Positions 25,573-26,360 of a stretch of 26,360 bases of DNA are shown in pieces. Below the pieces are notes generated by a model. That model made no database searches. It saw only the letters and a list, made by a program, of their open reading frames with translations, and was not told where the DNA came from. How positions within the stretch are numbered: the stretch's first letter is position 1; every line of letters starts with the position of its first letter. The translations under genes and the position numbers were made by a program. Origin of the DNA: a virus. The stretch lies in IMG/VR virus record IMGVR_UViG_3300010389_000108, positions 1 to 26,360 of that record, one strand, 5' to 3'.

Positions 25573-25767
25573 ATGGAAAATCAAAGTGAAGTTGACGTTA
25601 ATGTTTTGATGAAATTATATCATACAAAACTTGCACAAGCTACAAATCAAAATGTACTGTTAGAAGCAAAACTAACAACTCTGACTAATGATTATAGAGA
25701 ACATATTGAATCATTATTACAAGAAAATGCTGATTTGAAGCAACAGTTAGAAGAAAAATCGGAGTAA
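25573..25767 (+). CDS. Small coiled-coil protein (64 aa), unknown function
   Basis: The sequence MENQSEVDVNVLMKLYHTKL leads into a long helix with leucines and isoleucines at heptad-like spacing (LLEAKLTTL, then HIESLLQENADLKQQLEEKS). It is almost certainly an all-helical coiled coil, acidic, without cysteine or a membrane segment. Being placed just before gp13 and translated from a late operon, it may be an assembly helper or minor collar component. Its size is far below T4 fibritin, so I do not call it that. It ends 1 nt before the gp13 ATG, and the gp13 ribosome binding site GGAG (25761-25764) is in its last codons. Confidence 0.8.
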   Translation: MENQSEVDVNVLMKLYHTKLAQATNQNVLLEAKLTTLTNDYREHIESLLQENADLKQQLEEKSE

Positions 25768-25768
25768 T

Positions 25769-26360
25769 ATGGCAAAACCATCAACTAGACAAGGACTGAT
25801 TGATTACTGCCTCCGTCAATTGGGAGCACCAGTATTAGAGATTAACGTTGATGATGATCAGATTGATGATCTAGTTGATGATGCCATTCAATATTTCAAT
25901 GAACGTCATTATGACGGCGTTGAAAAGATGTACCTCAAATATCAGATTACACAAGATGATATTAATAGAGGAAAAGCATCTGGAACTTCTGGAGTTGGTA
26001 TCGTAACAACAACTGCCACTTCTACTAATATTAGTGGATATGGAACTCTTAGTTCCAATTTTTATGAAACCTCAAACTTTATCCAAGTTCCAGATTCTGT
26101 AATTGGTATTGAAAGAATATTCAGATTTGATACCAGTTCAATTTCTGGTGGGATGTTTAGTATCAAGTATCAGTTATTCTTAAACGACTTATACTACTTC
26201 AACTCAGTTGAACTTCTCCAATATGCAATGACCAAATCATATCTTGAAGATATTGATTTTCTTTTAACAACAGACAAGCAAGTAAGATTTAATAAGAGAC
26301 AAGATAGATTATATCTTGATATTGACTGGGGATCACAAAGTGCTGGGAACTATCTTGTTC
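25769..26360 (+). CDS. 13: Neck (head completion) protein gp13 (3'-partial)
   Basis: This is the T4 gp13 homologue, which with gp14 forms the neck that closes the packaged head and offers the docking site for the tail. 197 complete codons are visible; T4 gp13 has 309 residues, so about a third is missing at the right edge. The signature is in the first 50 residues: MAKPSTRQGLIDYCLRQLGA, then PVLEINVDDDQIDDLVDDAI and QYFNERHYDG. A Gly/Ser/Thr-rich loop (ASGTSGVGIVTTTATSTN, about residues 72-90) follows, typical of the cyanophage version as I remember it. After that come the conserved VPDSVIGIERIF and the helical-plus-sheet block YQLFLNDLYYF. GGAG 4 nt upstream serves as ribosome binding site. 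The gene normally precedes gp14, gp15 and the tail sheath gene, which are outside the window. Confidence 0.95.
   Translation, partial: MAKPSTRQGLIDYCLRQLGAPVLEINVDDDQIDDLVDDAIQYFNERHYDGVEKMYLKYQITQDDINRGKASGTSGVGIVTTTATSTNISGYGTLSSNFYETSNFIQVPDSVIGIERIFRFDTSSISGGMFSIKYQLFLNDLYYFNSVELLQYAMTKSYLEDIDFLLTTDKQVRFNKRQDRLYLDIDWGSQSAGNYLV

Noticed and set aside
1-26360. tRNA genes, CRISPR arrays, insertion elements, attachment sites, intrinsic terminators
   Set aside because: Coding is almost continuous, the only sizeable gaps (14230-14255 and 23567-23597) are filled by promoter and leader sequence, and I saw no GC hairpin followed by a T run, no spaced identical repeats and no cloverleaf.

Overview
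This window is a stretch of the late virion-structure region of a T4-like myovirus, most likely a marine cyanophage infecting Synechococcus or Prochlorococcus. Three proteins have clear T4 counterparts in the expected order: baseplate wedge gp6 (cut by the left edge), baseplate wedge gp8, and neck protein gp13 (cut by the right edge). The proteins between them are of the type seen in marine cyanomyoviruses rather than the T4 proteins gp7, gp9 to gp12 and fibritin. DNA is visibly AT-rich, every gene is on the + strand, and coding is almost continuous. I see no tRNA, integrase, CRISPR, insertion element, terminator or metabolic gene.

Layout: gp6 (1-1875); one 12.35-kb gene for a 4116-residue modular structural protein in the gp7 position (1879-14229); gp8 (14256-15815); a 2452-residue DUF4815-type baseplate/tail protein (15819-23177); two small acidic helical proteins whose genes overlap (23179-23406, 23387-23566); a 75-residue fibre-like protein (23598-23825); a 580-residue fibre or whisker-like protein (23827-25569); a 64-residue coiled-coil protein (25573-25767); and gp13 (25769 to the edge). 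T4 places gp7 between gp6 and gp8, and gp9 to gp12 plus fibritin between gp8 and gp13. The unfamiliar genes are therefore the positional substitutes for the T4 peripheral baseplate, fibre and collar proteins. Their assignment to these jobs is inference from position and from module content.

Expression: the T4-type late promoter core ATAAATA occurs, by my reading, exactly four times on the + strand and never on the - strand. All four sites lie within about 110 nt upstream of a gene start (4116-residue gene, gp8, 2452-residue gene, 75-residue gene). Genes without their own site are spaced 1 to 3 nt apart or overlap, and some start signals are embedded in the end of the upstream gene. The most notable of these is a GGAGG(A/T)AATTTCTGA sequence used twice, which encodes a Gly-Gly-Asn-Phe C-terminus and carries the next gene's Shine-Dalgarno.

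The large proteins are built from a small set of short beta-type modules (Gly-x-Gly-Tyr, His-Gly...Gly-Asp, SGA, and 'inducing' DEIITY modules) that recur within and between neighbouring genes. One YHYH-type domain sits inside the 4116-residue protein. I found no defence system or other non-virion machinery. The interest of the window lies in the module sharing and in the translational and promoter architecture.
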